Assembly: GCA_938021455.1 (NCBI GenBank)
Contig: CALIGP010000175.1
Location: forward strand, 1 to 13,664
Origin: an uncultured Lewinella sp.
Lineage (GTDB): Bacteria; Bacteroidota; Bacteroidia; Chitinophagales; Saprospiraceae
Length of the DNA stretch: 13,664 nt
Direction of reading: 5' to 3'
Below the pieces are notes generated by a model. That model did not search any database, was not told the origin of the DNA, and worked only from the letters and a program-made list of their open reading frames with translations. How positions within the stretch are numbered: position 1 is the first letter of the stretch; each line of letters opens with the position of its first letter. A program made the translations under genes and the position numbers. Shown here in pieces: positions 6,679-13,664 of the stretch.

Positions 6679-8907
6679 ATGCTTTCATCAATTACCTTCA
6701 GGTCAGGTTTTCAAAAAATATTTGCCTTTATTATTTCGCTTATAATAACTACTGCGAATGTTGCCGGCCAACAAACTTATTTGGACAGTCTACTATTACG
6801 TGTGGAACAGCTAAACTTGTCTCCTGCAGAACTGGCGGAAGAGTACAGTAATATCGCTACAGCCTATCAACACTCTTCTGCTGAAAAAGTGATGGAGTAT
6901 GCCTTCAAAACTTTAAGCGTAGTTAAAAACGACAACATCATTGCCCCCGATGCACAGGCGAGAGCTTTACTGGTTTTGGCGAATTTAAAAATCGAGGCTG
7001 GCGAACAAGACTCTGCAGCTTGGTATATTGGAGAACTTCACCAACTCAGCATGCAAAATGACGACACATTTTTAAAAGCCTCGATAGCTAACCTTAAAAC
7101 CATCCAGTTCTATAGAGTGGGGAAATTAGATTCTGCCAGGCAGTCTGTAGAACGAGGACTACAGTTACTCCGGGAAACATCAGATACGCTTACAAAAACA
7201 TATTTGTCCCTCCTCAACAGTAAGAGTATCGTTCTCCAATTTGACAACCAGCTTTCTGAAGCCCTTTTGGTCATGTACCAGATGAAAGACATACAGAAAG
7301 AAACGGACGAGGACCCTCTGATTCTGATGGCCTTACACCAGAATATCGCTTACATACTCTATTACTTAAAGGATTATGCTGCAACCGAAAAAGAACTCCT
7401 GGCTTGCTTATCCCTAGCGGAAGAAAACAATGTTGCAAACATTAAAATGAGGGCGCTGGTAACACTCCTAAGAATTGCACATTCACAAGACGACACACTT
7501 AGGATTTACAAGTATCACGACGAACTAATTAAAACAAATGAGGCTAACCAAACTGACCCCAATGTGCAAATAATTGTAGACGAAGCCCACGGTCAATTCT
7601 ATAAATTCATAAGCGATCAAGAAAAAGCAACTCATCATTACACTAGAGTAATTGAGCTTTCAGAAGAAATAGGCTTACCACATTACAAACAACACATGAG
7701 AATAAAGCTTGCATCACTCTATCTGGCGCAAGGAAACATTATTAAAGCTACCTCTTTTTTAAACATCATTGAAAATCATGAGGTAAACAACTTGCGTCTT
7801 GAGCAAAAGCTAGAATACTATATAGCTAAAGGAGAACTAGCCTTTCAAAAAAACGAACTAGGTGATGCTTATTACAATAGTAAACAAGCCCGCCTATTTG
7901 GAGACACACTCAATCAGAGTATAAATGACCGTACAGCAGAACGAATATTCCTACAAGAACGACTCAACGAACAGAAAATATATTCCCAAAACTTAGAATC
8001 TCAATCTGATTTCGACAAACAGTCTTTGCAAAGAAGCAGAAAGTTTATTCTATGGCTTAGCATAATTGGCTTAACACTAATCGTTTCAATTACAGCACTC
8101 TTTTTAGGCAGGGAAAAGCTGCGTAAAGCAATCAATCAATTGGCTTTAACAAAGCAAAAATTACAAACTTCTAATGATCAGTTATATGATCAAAACGAAG
8201 AGCTCGTTCAATTAAATCATGAAAAAGACATCATGCTTCACATGGTTTCTCACGACCTTCAATCACCAATTGGCAGTTTGCAATTGCTGAACCAATTAAT
8301 GCCTCGATTTGGGAAGCTGAATGATAAGCAATTAGAATACCAATCAATGATGCAGCAGGAATTAGACCGAGCGAACGAACTAATTCAAAATTTGATGTTG
8401 CTCTATTTATTTGACAAGGACCGTCAAACTTCTCACCCTTTATCAATAACGCTACCCGAGGGCCTCAGGTCAACATTTACTAAGTACGAAAATATCGCTG
8501 CCAAAAAAGGTATTGATTTCAATATCATTAACGAGCAATCTTCTATTGCTCTAATTACTGACCTCGGATATCTTGCTAGCATAATCGACAATCTATTATC
8601 GAATGCCATTAAGTTTTCTCCCCCCGGAGGTAAGGTAACATTCGAATTAGAAGAGACCGGCGATGGAATTTGCTTTGCAATATCAGACAATGGCCCCGGG
8701 TTTACAGAAGAAGATCAAAAACAAATGTATAAGCGATTTCAAAAATTAAGCGCCAGGCCTACAGCAAATGAAAACTCTACTGGGTTAGGGCTCGCCATCA
8801 CTAAACGTATGGTAGAACGCTTAAATGGAAACATTCAACTTATAACTAGACCAGGGGCTGGTGCTTGTTTTCAGTTAGCCATACCAAATCAACAAGTAGT
8901 TACGTAA
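6679..8907 (+). CDS. Membrane sensor histidine kinase with periplasmic TPR repeats
   Basis: The product has 742 residues. It opens with an N-terminal signal sequence (about 1-30, FAFIISLIITTANVAG), then a helical TPR-type region from about 35 to 430 (for example NIAYILYYLKDYAATEKELL, SLYLAQGNIIKA). One transmembrane segment follows at about 456-477 (FILWLSIIGLTLIVSITALFLG), then a coiled coil (about 480-520). The HisKA domain has phospho-acceptor His525 in SHDLQSPIG. The HATPase domain shows N box NLLSNAIKFSP (Asn642), G1 DNGPGF (670-675), F-box-like MYKRFQKLS and G2 STGLGLAI (700-707). All catalytic boxes are intact. Such proteins autophosphorylate and pass the phosphate to a response regulator; the ligand sensed by the TPR part is unknown. 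It converges on a NarL-type regulator whose stop is 46 bases away, and a second one lies beyond. Pairing is inferred from proximity. Confidence 0.95.
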   Translation: MLSSITFRSGFQKIFAFIISLIITTANVAGQQTYLDSLLLRVEQLNLSPAELAEEYSNIATAYQHSSAEKVMEYAFKTLSVVKNDNIIAPDAQARALLVLANLKIEAGEQDSAAWYIGELHQLSMQNDDTFLKASIANLKTIQFYRVGKLDSARQSVERGLQLLRETSDTLTKTYLSLLNSKSIVLQFDNQLSEALLVMYQMKDIQKETDEDPLILMALHQNIAYILYYLKDYAATEKELLACLSLAEENNVANIKMRALVTLLRIAHSQDDTLRIYKYHDELIKTNEANQTDPNVQIIVDEAHGQFYKFISDQEKATHHYTRVIELSEEIGLPHYKQHMRIKLASLYLAQGNIIKATSFLNIIENHEVNNLRLEQKLEYYIAKGELAFQKNELGDAYYNSKQARLFGDTLNQSINDRTAERIFLQERLNEQKIYSQNLESQSDFDKQSLQRSRKFILWLSIIGLTLIVSITALFLGREKLRKAINQLALTKQKLQTSNDQLYDQNEELVQLNHEKDIMLHMVSHDLQSPIGSLQLLNQLMPRFGKLNDKQLEYQSMMQQELDRANELIQNLMLLYLFDKDRQTSHPLSITLPEGLRSTFTKYENIAAKKGIDFNIINEQSSIALITDLGYLASIIDNLLSNAIKFSPPGGKVTFELEETGDGICFAISDNGPGFTEEDQKQMYKRFQKLSARPTANENSTGLGLAITKRMVERLNGNIQLITRPGAGACFQLAIPNQQVVT

Positions 8908-8910
8908 AGG

Positions 8911-8927
8911 TACACTAGTACAGTGTA
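8911..8927. other. Small hairpin between convergent genes
   Basis: tacac (8911-8915) pairs with gtgta (8923-8927) around a 7-base loop, in the 46-base gap between the stops of the kinase and the first regulator. It is short and has no T run. It may help end both transcripts, but support is weak. Confidence 0.2.
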
Positions 8928-8953
8928 ACATAAGTATTCGCTGTGGTCAAATG

Positions 8954-9625
8954 CTAAGAGTGTTCCTCAAGTAGAAAATATTTATACCTCATTGCAAAAC
9001 CTAGAAGACTGTAATTACCCGTCAATTTAAGCTTTTTACAAATATTCTTTCGGTGGTTTTTTATCGTCTCAGGGCTTTTACTCAAATCATTTGCGATGGT
9101 CTTGGTCGTTTTATTTTCGGCGACTAGACGTAAAACTATCTTCTCTGCTTTCGTCAGTCGTCCTACCTCCGTAAGTGCACTCGAGTCCACAGTTCTTTGT
9201 GTTCGGTTATCTAACTGTCCAAGAAGAAGCTTTTGACTAAAAAACGTCCCCCCTCTTGTCACCGATTTTATACAATATTCGATATCGGTTACAGCGCTAT
9301 TCTTAAGCAAAATCCCTCGAATTTTTAAAAACTTAGCCCGATAAAGGGCGGTTGTTGAAATCGCATTTGTAAGTATAATGATATTAGCATGAGGATGCTT
9401 ATTAAGAATTCGCGACGCAAGTTCAATACCGTCAAGTCTTGGTATATCAATATCTAGAATTACGACATCTGGCAACATTTTCAGATAAGCACTCCATCCT
9501 TCTTCGCCATCTCCTGCCGTACTTATTACTTGAAAGGTTGAAGTCAAATTTATTAGGTCCTTCATCCCGATTAGGGTGACAGGGTGATCTTCTACAATTA
9601 GAACGGTTTTTTTCTTAGTAATCAT
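8954..9625 (-). CDS. NarL/LuxR-family DNA-binding response regulator
   Basis: The product has 223 residues, the usual length of the family. An N-terminal receiver domain (about 6-125) shows the acidic pair E12-D13, phospho-acceptor Asp58 in VVILDIDIP, Thr86 in IIILTNA and Lys108 in GILLKN. A C-terminal LuxR/GerE-type helix-turn-helix (about 157-218) reads LTKAEKIVLRLVAENKT, then KTIANDLSKSPETIKNHRKN with ICKKL. Phosphorylation should change dimerisation and DNA binding. The start is the ATG at 9623-9625, next to a basic MITKKK that leads straight into the first strand. It converges with the histidine kinase and is paralogous to the regulator upstream on the same strand (shared VEDHPxTL, ILTNxIST, and the C-terminal YxLxxFAxxY). 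Target genes are unknown; its own promoter region holds a direct repeat that could be an operator. Confidence 0.95.
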   Translation of the reverse strand: MITKKKTVLIVEDHPVTLIGMKDLINLTSTFQVISTAGDGEEGWSAYLKMLPDVVILDIDIPRLDGIELASRILNKHPHANIIILTNAISTTALYRAKFLKIRGILLKNSAVTDIEYCIKSVTRGGTFFSQKLLLGQLDNRTQRTVDSSALTEVGRLTKAEKIVLRLVAENKTTKTIANDLSKSPETIKNHRKNICKKLKLTGNYSLLGFAMRYKYFLLEEHS

Positions 9626-9652
9626 AATGCCACTTTCATCCGAATGGTGCTA

Positions 9653-9679
9653 ACACACCAATAGTCCGACGCACCAATA
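9653..9679 (-). repeat. Direct repeat upstream of the first regulator, possible operator
   Basis: acacaccaata (9653-9663) and acgcaccaata (9669-9679) match at 10 of 11 bases and start 16 bases apart. On the minus strand they read tattggtg(c/t)gt and lie about 28-54 bases before the ATG of the regulator, where an activator or autoregulator could bind. No experimental or comparative support is available from the window. Confidence 0.3.
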
Positions 9680-9746
9680 TAGGTGACGCCAAATTTTCGC
9701 TTCGCAGTTGCAGATGGTGGTCTACCCGAATTACTAATCAAGATTA

Positions 9747-9764
9747 TTGTGTTGTTGAACACAA
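9747..9764. promoter_or_regulatory. Dyad-symmetric site, possible operator
   Basis: ttgtgtt (9747-9753) and aacacaa (9758-9764) form a perfect 7-base inverted repeat around gttg, about 120 bases before the first regulator's start. Dyads of this size are typical of dimeric regulators. It could also be chance. Confidence 0.25.
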
Positions 9765-10094
9765 ATCATCCACTCACTACAGCAAGCTTAGCGATCAAAC
9801 TAGATATAACGGGGCAAGTAAACTAAAAACACTGCTTCAAATACACAGTTTCAGTTACAATAATCGGGTGTTTAACTAAAGAAACCAAATTTGAAGCCCC
9901 TAAATAAGCTAGTAACCGAAAAATACACATACAAGTTTTCAGTATTAGCTTCAACTTCTCAGTTCCGTCTACATCGCTTCTCTTACCATCGTGGAGTCCG
10001 ATAATTTCTGGGAGCGAGAACGTGTTGAGCATTTAAACAAAGCATACTACCAGATGTCTAAAAAACAATAGCGTGACGCGCCCAGAATACATCC

Positions 10095-10742
10095 TTAACC
10101 CAGTAGATGTCGGTACATGTAAGCGAACTTTACCAGACCGTAATTACCACTCTTCACATCAAGTTTTTTACCGATATTATACCGGTGTCGTTTAATCGTG
10201 TGCACACTTCGCCCTAGTTCTTCCGCGATTTCCCCTGATGACTTCTCGGCAGCAATGAGTCGTAATACGCCCAATTCAGATTTGGAAAGTGAACTAAGGT
10301 CTACTGCCTGCGGCTTTAGCTCAGCCATCGAACTGATAAAGGCTGTCCTTTGGATTGTAGGACTCAAGTAGCTACCTCCCCGCATAATAATTTCCATAGC
10401 ATTAGCTATCGTATTAACTATTTCGCTTTTTAGCACAACCCCTCTTACGCCAATGTAACTCGCCTGATACAACTGCGACGTCGAAATATGATTAGTTAAG
10501 ATGATCAATGGAAAATTGGGCTTAGCGCTTAAAATTCGCTTGGACAGCTCTAGGCCATTACATTTTGGTAAATCTAAGTCGATTAGCGCTAAGTCAGGTG
10601 TATCTCTCTGGAATAAGCCCCAAGCGAGCTCACCGTCTACAGCAGTCGTAATGTTACTCCATCCTTTCGTTAACTCAAGCACCACCTTAAGGCCCTTGAG
10701 GGTGATAGGGTGATCTTCCACTAACAACACGTGCTTACTCAT
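10095..10742 (-). CDS. NarL/LuxR-family DNA-binding response regulator (second copy)
   Basis: The product is 215 residues from the ATG at 10740-10742 (MSKHVLLVEDHP). An upstream in-frame ATG at 10832 would add 30 unrelated residues before the first receiver strand, so the later start is chosen. Receiver domain about 3-120: E9-D10, phospho-acceptor Asp55 in LALIDLDLP, Thr83 in IILTNH and Lys105 in GVVLKS. LuxR-type helix-turn-helix at about 150-207: LSKSELGVLRLIAAEKSS, then EIAEELGRSVHTIKRHRYN with IGKKLDV. It is a paralogue of the regulator at 8954-9625, with the same layout and C-terminal YGLVKFAYMYRHLL. The two are on one strand but 469 bases apart, so probably separately transcribed. It may be phosphorylated by the nearby TPR kinase (inference) and may control the adjacent surface-protein gene (speculative). 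Confidence 0.94.
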   Translation of the reverse strand: MSKHVLLVEDHPITLKGLKVVLELTKGWSNITTAVDGELAWGLFQRDTPDLALIDLDLPKCNGLELSKRILSAKPNFPLIILTNHISTSQLYQASYIGVRGVVLKSEIVNTIANAMEIIMRGGSYLSPTIQRTAFISSMAELKPQAVDLSSLSKSELGVLRLIAAEKSSGEIAEELGRSVHTIKRHRYNIGKKLDVKSGNYGLVKFAYMYRHLLG

Positions 10743-10932
10743 GAAAAAACTGACTAGAAGTATTCTGATTGCCTTACAGCAAGGTACACACTGCTTAGGC
10801 AAAATACCAATTCCTTGACTTTGAGAATACATCCTTCGTTAATCGGCTTCGAGTCTAAACGATGTAAGCCTCTTCTCCTATATCAAATAATAGCTTTGAG
10901 ACCACCTCCGCTTGCTTCTCAGTAGCCCTTTT

Positions 10933-10978
10933 TGCACCTGCGTCCGCGCAAAAAAAATTGGCGCGAACGCAGGATGCA
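10933..10978. repeat. Long imperfect inverted repeat with A-rich loop
   Basis: From outside in: tgca pairs with tgca (one bulged A), cctgcgt with acgcagg, one C-A mismatch, then cgcgc with gcgcg, around an 11-base loop holding eight A. This gives about 16 pairs, unusually GC-rich for the area. No T run follows on either strand, so it is not a normal terminator. It could be a transcript leader structure, a small RNA stem or a remnant of a mobile repeat. Confidence 0.5.
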
Positions 10979-11000
10979 GAGATTGTTTCAAAAAGAGCAA

Positions 11001-11016
11001 AGCGTTGATTAACGCT
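11001..11016 (-). terminator. Possible secondary terminator for the surface-protein gene
   Basis: On the minus strand agcgtt, loop aatc, aacgct is followed by ttgctcttttt. The stem is only 6 bp. It lies behind the much stronger hairpin at 11049-11082 and could act as a backup. Confidence 0.35.
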
Positions 11017-11048
11017 ACAATCCCGTGCTACATCAGGCAACTACTAAA

Positions 11049-11082
11049 AGGCCCCGAATGAGCGTTTGCTCATTCGGGGCCT
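11049..11082 (-). terminator. Strong terminator of the large surface-protein gene
   Basis: A perfect 15-bp GC-rich stem (aggccccgaatgagc and its complement) with a 4-base loop is followed, on the minus strand, by TTTT. It begins 29 bases after the stop of the surface-protein gene. Confidence 0.88.
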
Positions 11083-11110
11083 AATAATGCCTGAAGGAAT
11101 AAGATGCTAA

Positions 11111-13664
11111 TTACTTATCACCATCCCAGGGCACATCTCCACAATCAACGTTCAGTACTTGAACCTGAATGGTGGCAGATACTGGAGGACAAACTCCGGC
11201 CATGTCAGTGGTCAGGGTCAGATCAACCAAGACCGTGATGATATCGTTCGGACCGGGCATGTAAGAAGCTACGTCCGAGAAACGGGCGGGATCAACGGGG
11301 TCTCCGTTTGCATCCAGGAAGACGCCATCGCCAGAGGTAGTCCAGGTTCCGTTCACGTTGGACGGGCTAATGGTCGCCAAGTCGCCCAGCGGAATAGATC
11401 GGTTAGAACAAATTGGGAACGGGCCAGCTTCAGAGATGATTTCAAGGTTACAGACGAAGCCGAAGTCAATGGTCATGTCGCCACTAGAATCCGCCTCGTC
11501 ATCTTTCTCAGTTCCTTGTCCGTCTTCTCCCATTGCGTCCGTGAGCTCTTGCCCCGGCTGCAAGTCAATTAAAGGAGAGAGTACAATAGTGCCATCGCCA
11601 CCATCCTGTTCTCCGTTATCATCTCCTTCAACCCTATTATCCTCATCGGTAGTAGAGATATCAGTTGAAGACATGGGTAGGAATTCCAGGCTACTACCTG
11701 GTGCAAACTCAGATGCCAGGATACCTACCTGGTACCCCCCTGGAGCTAAACCTCCGAAGAAGTAATCTCCTAAACCATCTGCTTGCGTGGTTGCTATTGG
11801 TGTAGTTTCAGTACCGTTAATGACACCATCACCATCAGCATCGTAGTACAAGACCAAAGTAACCAATGGTATTCCTGGCTCACCTAGGTCTTGCATCCCG
11901 TTATCGTTGTAATCAGCGAAGACCGTACTACCGATGGATACATTCTCTGCAAAGCCAAAGTCAACGGTCATATTACCATTCTCATCATCCTGGCCGGCAT
12001 CAACATCCTGTGTGCTACCCTGGGCTGTTTCCTCCATATCTGCTACTGTAGGCTCCATGGTAGGGATAAGGCGTATTATCGGAGAGCTTGTGGTTGTGAA
12101 AGATCCTCCAGGCTGGCTACCATCATCATTACCATCAACATCATCGTCCGTTACACTGGTGGGTCCGGAGGACGTTCCGAAATCGAAGAGGGGGCCCGTC
12201 GCTCCAAAGTTCGAGGAAGCCACCTGTACCTGATAGTTACCTGGAACGAGCATACCGAAGTAGTAATCTCCACTGGCATCCGTCACCGTTGTGGCAAAGG
12301 GCGTCATTTCACCGGCATCAATCATCATGTTACCATTGGCATCCAGGAACAGTTCCATGAGAACGCCAGGAATACCCATTTCGCCCATTTCCTGCATACC
12401 ATTGTTATTGGGGTCAATGAATACTGTACTACCAATGGAAACACTATCCGTAGCCACCAATTCAGGGTCAGAATCGTCTTCATCAGTAGCGGCATCTGTA
12501 TCCCCTGGTGCTCCCGTACCGTCTCCGTCAAAAGTATTGTCAGAGTCGGAAAGAGGAACACCTCCCGCATCATCTGTAGGCACACTATTAGGATCACTGT
12601 CAACATCTACAACTGCAACTCCTCCAGGTCCGGTTGCGGAAGAGATTTCCGCGATGTTCGTACGGAGGAAGGTTTCCATCATTCCCTGCGGGGCAAGTTG
12701 TAACTGAATCGTAAACTCGAACGTATCACCCGGTGCAAGCGTACCAGGAATAGTTAGAGTGGAAGGTGTAAACATTCCGATGGGGGTACCAGGGGCAGAC
12801 CACGGAGGCGTAGCCGTTTCATTTGCTACCACCCAAGTCAGCCCATCCGGGACATAATCAATCACCTCAATATTTTCAGCAGGAATATTACCTTGGTTAA
12901 CGACCATAAAGTTGTATTCAATGATGTCACCAATGGCGTAGAACGGGTCCGTGTCTATCATTTTCACCAGTGCCAAGTCAAAGACGCCAACAAAGAATGG
13001 ATCATTATCATCCTCATCCGTGGCTGCGTCTCCATCACCCGGTGCGCCGGAACCATCACCAACGACCGAGTCATCAGAAGCTGTATTCGGTTCACCACCC
13101 GCATCATTACTAAAATCGGCATCTGGAGTACTGTCCTCATCAAAAGCAGATATATTAACCCCCATCGTATCGGTAAAGGAAGTAATTTCTGCGATGTTCG
13201 TGTAAGAGTCCGTTCCTCCGCTCACCATTTCCAGGGTTACACATATAGTAGCCACTACTGACTCTCCAGGTGCGAGTGGGTCAGGGAAAATAAATAATTG
13301 GTAGGGACTAATGTCAAACCAACCGGTGCTGTTAGTTGCATCGAACGCAAACCCAGCTGGCAAGGAATCCTGCACCTGAATATTATCTACCGTCTGATCT
13401 CCTTGATTGAATACCGTAATATCCATACAGATCAAATCTCCGTATTCATAGGGACCAGGCGTAGGCATTACAGTACTGGCCGTTTTCGTCAGCGCCAAAT
13501 CAACCAGACAAGGGTCAAAAGGACCAGACATTGCCGTAGCCGTACAGGCAGTTGCTTCCTGGAAGGCAGCAGAAACGTTGTAGGAGATCGGTGCTGCTGC
13601 ATCGAGTAACACATCAATGACCGTTTCACTACCCGCTAGTTCGCTAACGGTGAACGTGCTCATC
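11111..13664 (-). CDS. Large Asp-rich surface protein with DUF11 and SdrD-B repeats, 5' partial
   Basis: At least 850 residues; the frame is open to the window edge and has no signal peptide there, so the N-terminus lies outside (the Met codon at 13661-13663 is probably internal). Residues count from that Met. Two DUF11-type Ig-like domains (about 54-170 and 228-350; FNQGDQTVDNIQVQDSLPAG, VNQGNIPAENIEVIDYVPDG) are each followed by a 49-residue Asp-rich segment (174-222, 353-400) ending DAATDEDDxDP. Two SdrD-B-like domains (about 408-572 and 576-737) each begin SIGSTVF and carry two EF-hand-like calcium loops: D417-E428 and D441-E452, then D584-E595 and D608-E619. A final Ig-like module (738-838, with TWTTSGDGVF) ends at CGDVPWDGDK. 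Such proteins are long, calcium-stiffened adhesins or matrix proteins. No T9SS sorting domain is seen, which is odd for this architecture. A surface role is inferred. Confidence 0.9.
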   Translation of the reverse strand, partial: MSTFTVSELAGSETVIDVLLDAAAPISYNVSAAFQEATACTATAMSGPFDPCLVDLALTKTASTVMPTPGPYEYGDLICMDITVFNQGDQTVDNIQVQDSLPAGFAFDATNSTGWFDISPYQLFIFPDPLAPGESVVATICVTLEMVSGGTDSYTNIAEITSFTDTMGVNISAFDEDSTPDADFSNDAGGEPNTASDDSVVGDGSGAPGDGDAATDEDDNDPFFVGVFDLALVKMIDTDPFYAIGDIIEYNFMVVNQGNIPAENIEVIDYVPDGLTWVVANETATPPWSAPGTPIGMFTPSTLTIPGTLAPGDTFEFTIQLQLAPQGMMETFLRTNIAEISSATGPGGVAVVDVDSDPNSVPTDDAGGVPLSDSDNTFDGDGTGAPGDTDAATDEDDSDPELVATDSVSIGSTVFIDPNNNGMQEMGEMGIPGVLMELFLDANGNMMIDAGEMTPFATTVTDASGDYYFGMLVPGNYQVQVASSNFGATGPLFDFGTSSGPTSVTDDDVDGNDDGSQPGGSFTTTSSPIIRLIPTMEPTVADMEETAQGSTQDVDAGQDDENGNMTVDFGFAENVSIGSTVFADYNDNGMQDLGEPGIPLVTLVLYYDADGDGVINGTETTPIATTQADGLGDYFFGGLAPGGYQVGILASEFAPGSSLEFLPMSSTDISTTDEDNRVEGDDNGEQDGGDGTIVLSPLIDLQPGQELTDAMGEDGQGTEKDDEADSSGDMTIDFGFVCNLEIISEAGPFPICSNRSIPLGDLATISPSNVNGTWTTSGDGVFLDANGDPVDPARFSDVASYMPGPNDIITVLVDLTLTTDMAGVCPPVSATIQVQVLNVDCGDVPWDGDK

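Larger units (their letters stand above)
9626..10094. other. Intergenic region between the two regulators
   Basis: This 469-base gap holds no convincing gene. A 69-codon reading frame on the minus strand (9823-10032) has no recognisable features. It contains a direct repeat (9653-9679) and a small dyad (9747-9764), and should carry the promoter of the first regulator. A T-rich stretch on the minus strand just after the second regulator's stop (10068-10073) has only a 3-bp stem (gcg/cgc) before it. Confidence 0.4.
10743..11048. other. Intergenic region upstream of the second regulator
   Basis: No convincing gene is seen. A 61-codon minus-strand frame (10855-11040) overlaps the hairpins below and has no domain. 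The stretch holds two inverted repeats (10933-10978 and 11001-11016) and should contain the promoter of the second regulator. No good TAnnTTTG box was found. Confidence 0.4.

Noticed and set aside
9823..10032. 69-codon minus-strand reading frame between the two regulators
   Set aside because: No domain, signal peptide or initiation signal; the length is expected by chance in AT-rich DNA.
10084..10836. 13-base direct repeat agaatacatcctt at 10084-10096 and 10824-10836, flanking the second regulator
   Set aside because: About one exact 13-base match is expected by chance in a window this size, and one copy lies over the gene's stop codon.
10855..11040. 61-codon minus-strand reading frame
   Set aside because: It runs through the two hairpins at 10933-11016 and has no recognisable features.
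11891..12703. 270-codon plus-strand frame and other long plus-strand frames opposite the surface-protein gene
   Set aside because: They are antisense to a clear DUF11/SdrD-B coding sequence; long shadows arise from its Asp/Gly/Thr-rich codons. The translations show no domain.

Overview
The window reads as chromosomal DNA of a Bacteroidota bacterium, most likely a Saprospirales/Lewinella-like marine or environmental species. Reasons: type IX secretion (T9SS) C-terminal sorting domains, a BACON domain, DUF11 plus SdrD-B surface-protein architecture, a TPR histidine kinase of the Bacteroidota type, and no obvious Shine-Dalgarno sequences before the starts. The order-level placement is inferred from protein style, not from a marker gene. 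I see no rRNA, tRNA, CRISPR array, transposase or phage gene.

Left part (1-2510, + strand): the end of a T9SS-sorted secreted protein, a strong terminator, then a secreted cysteine-rich protein gene of about 654 codons (546-2510) cut by one in-frame TGA at 1296-1298. The upstream piece carries the signal peptide and the downstream piece carries the T9SS sorting domain, so the two reading frames are halves of one gene. Just after the stop of the first gene lies a 36-base relic of a second sorting-domain tail, 32/36 identical to the end of the interrupted gene.

Middle (2698-6531, + strand): a block of three consecutive secreted-protein genes whose products all end in the same module (W-[PA]-D-[YF]-VF, then GxLP, then an EEL-rich coiled coil). 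The first is an 898-residue carbohydrate-binding protein with a LamG-like domain, a CBM60/CBM36-like domain, a BACON domain and two CBM4/9-like domains joined by Gly/Ser linkers, with no recognisable catalytic domain. The next two (158 and 155 aa) are little more than signal peptide plus the shared module. A strong terminator closes the block. This is the best candidate for an undescribed system: a sugar-binding surface or fibre protein plus two small partners that could assemble through a common stalk (inference).

Right of centre (6679-10742): a TPR sensor histidine kinase on the + strand converges on two tandem, paralogous NarL/LuxR-type response regulators on the - strand. Together they form a plausible signalling locus.

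Right end (11111-13664, - strand): a large Asp-rich surface protein with two DUF11 domains, two SdrD-B domains with EF-hand-like calcium loops and a final Ig-like module. Its N-terminus lies outside the window and it has no visible sorting domain. A strong hairpin terminator follows it, and two more hairpins lie in the 368-base gap before the second regulator.
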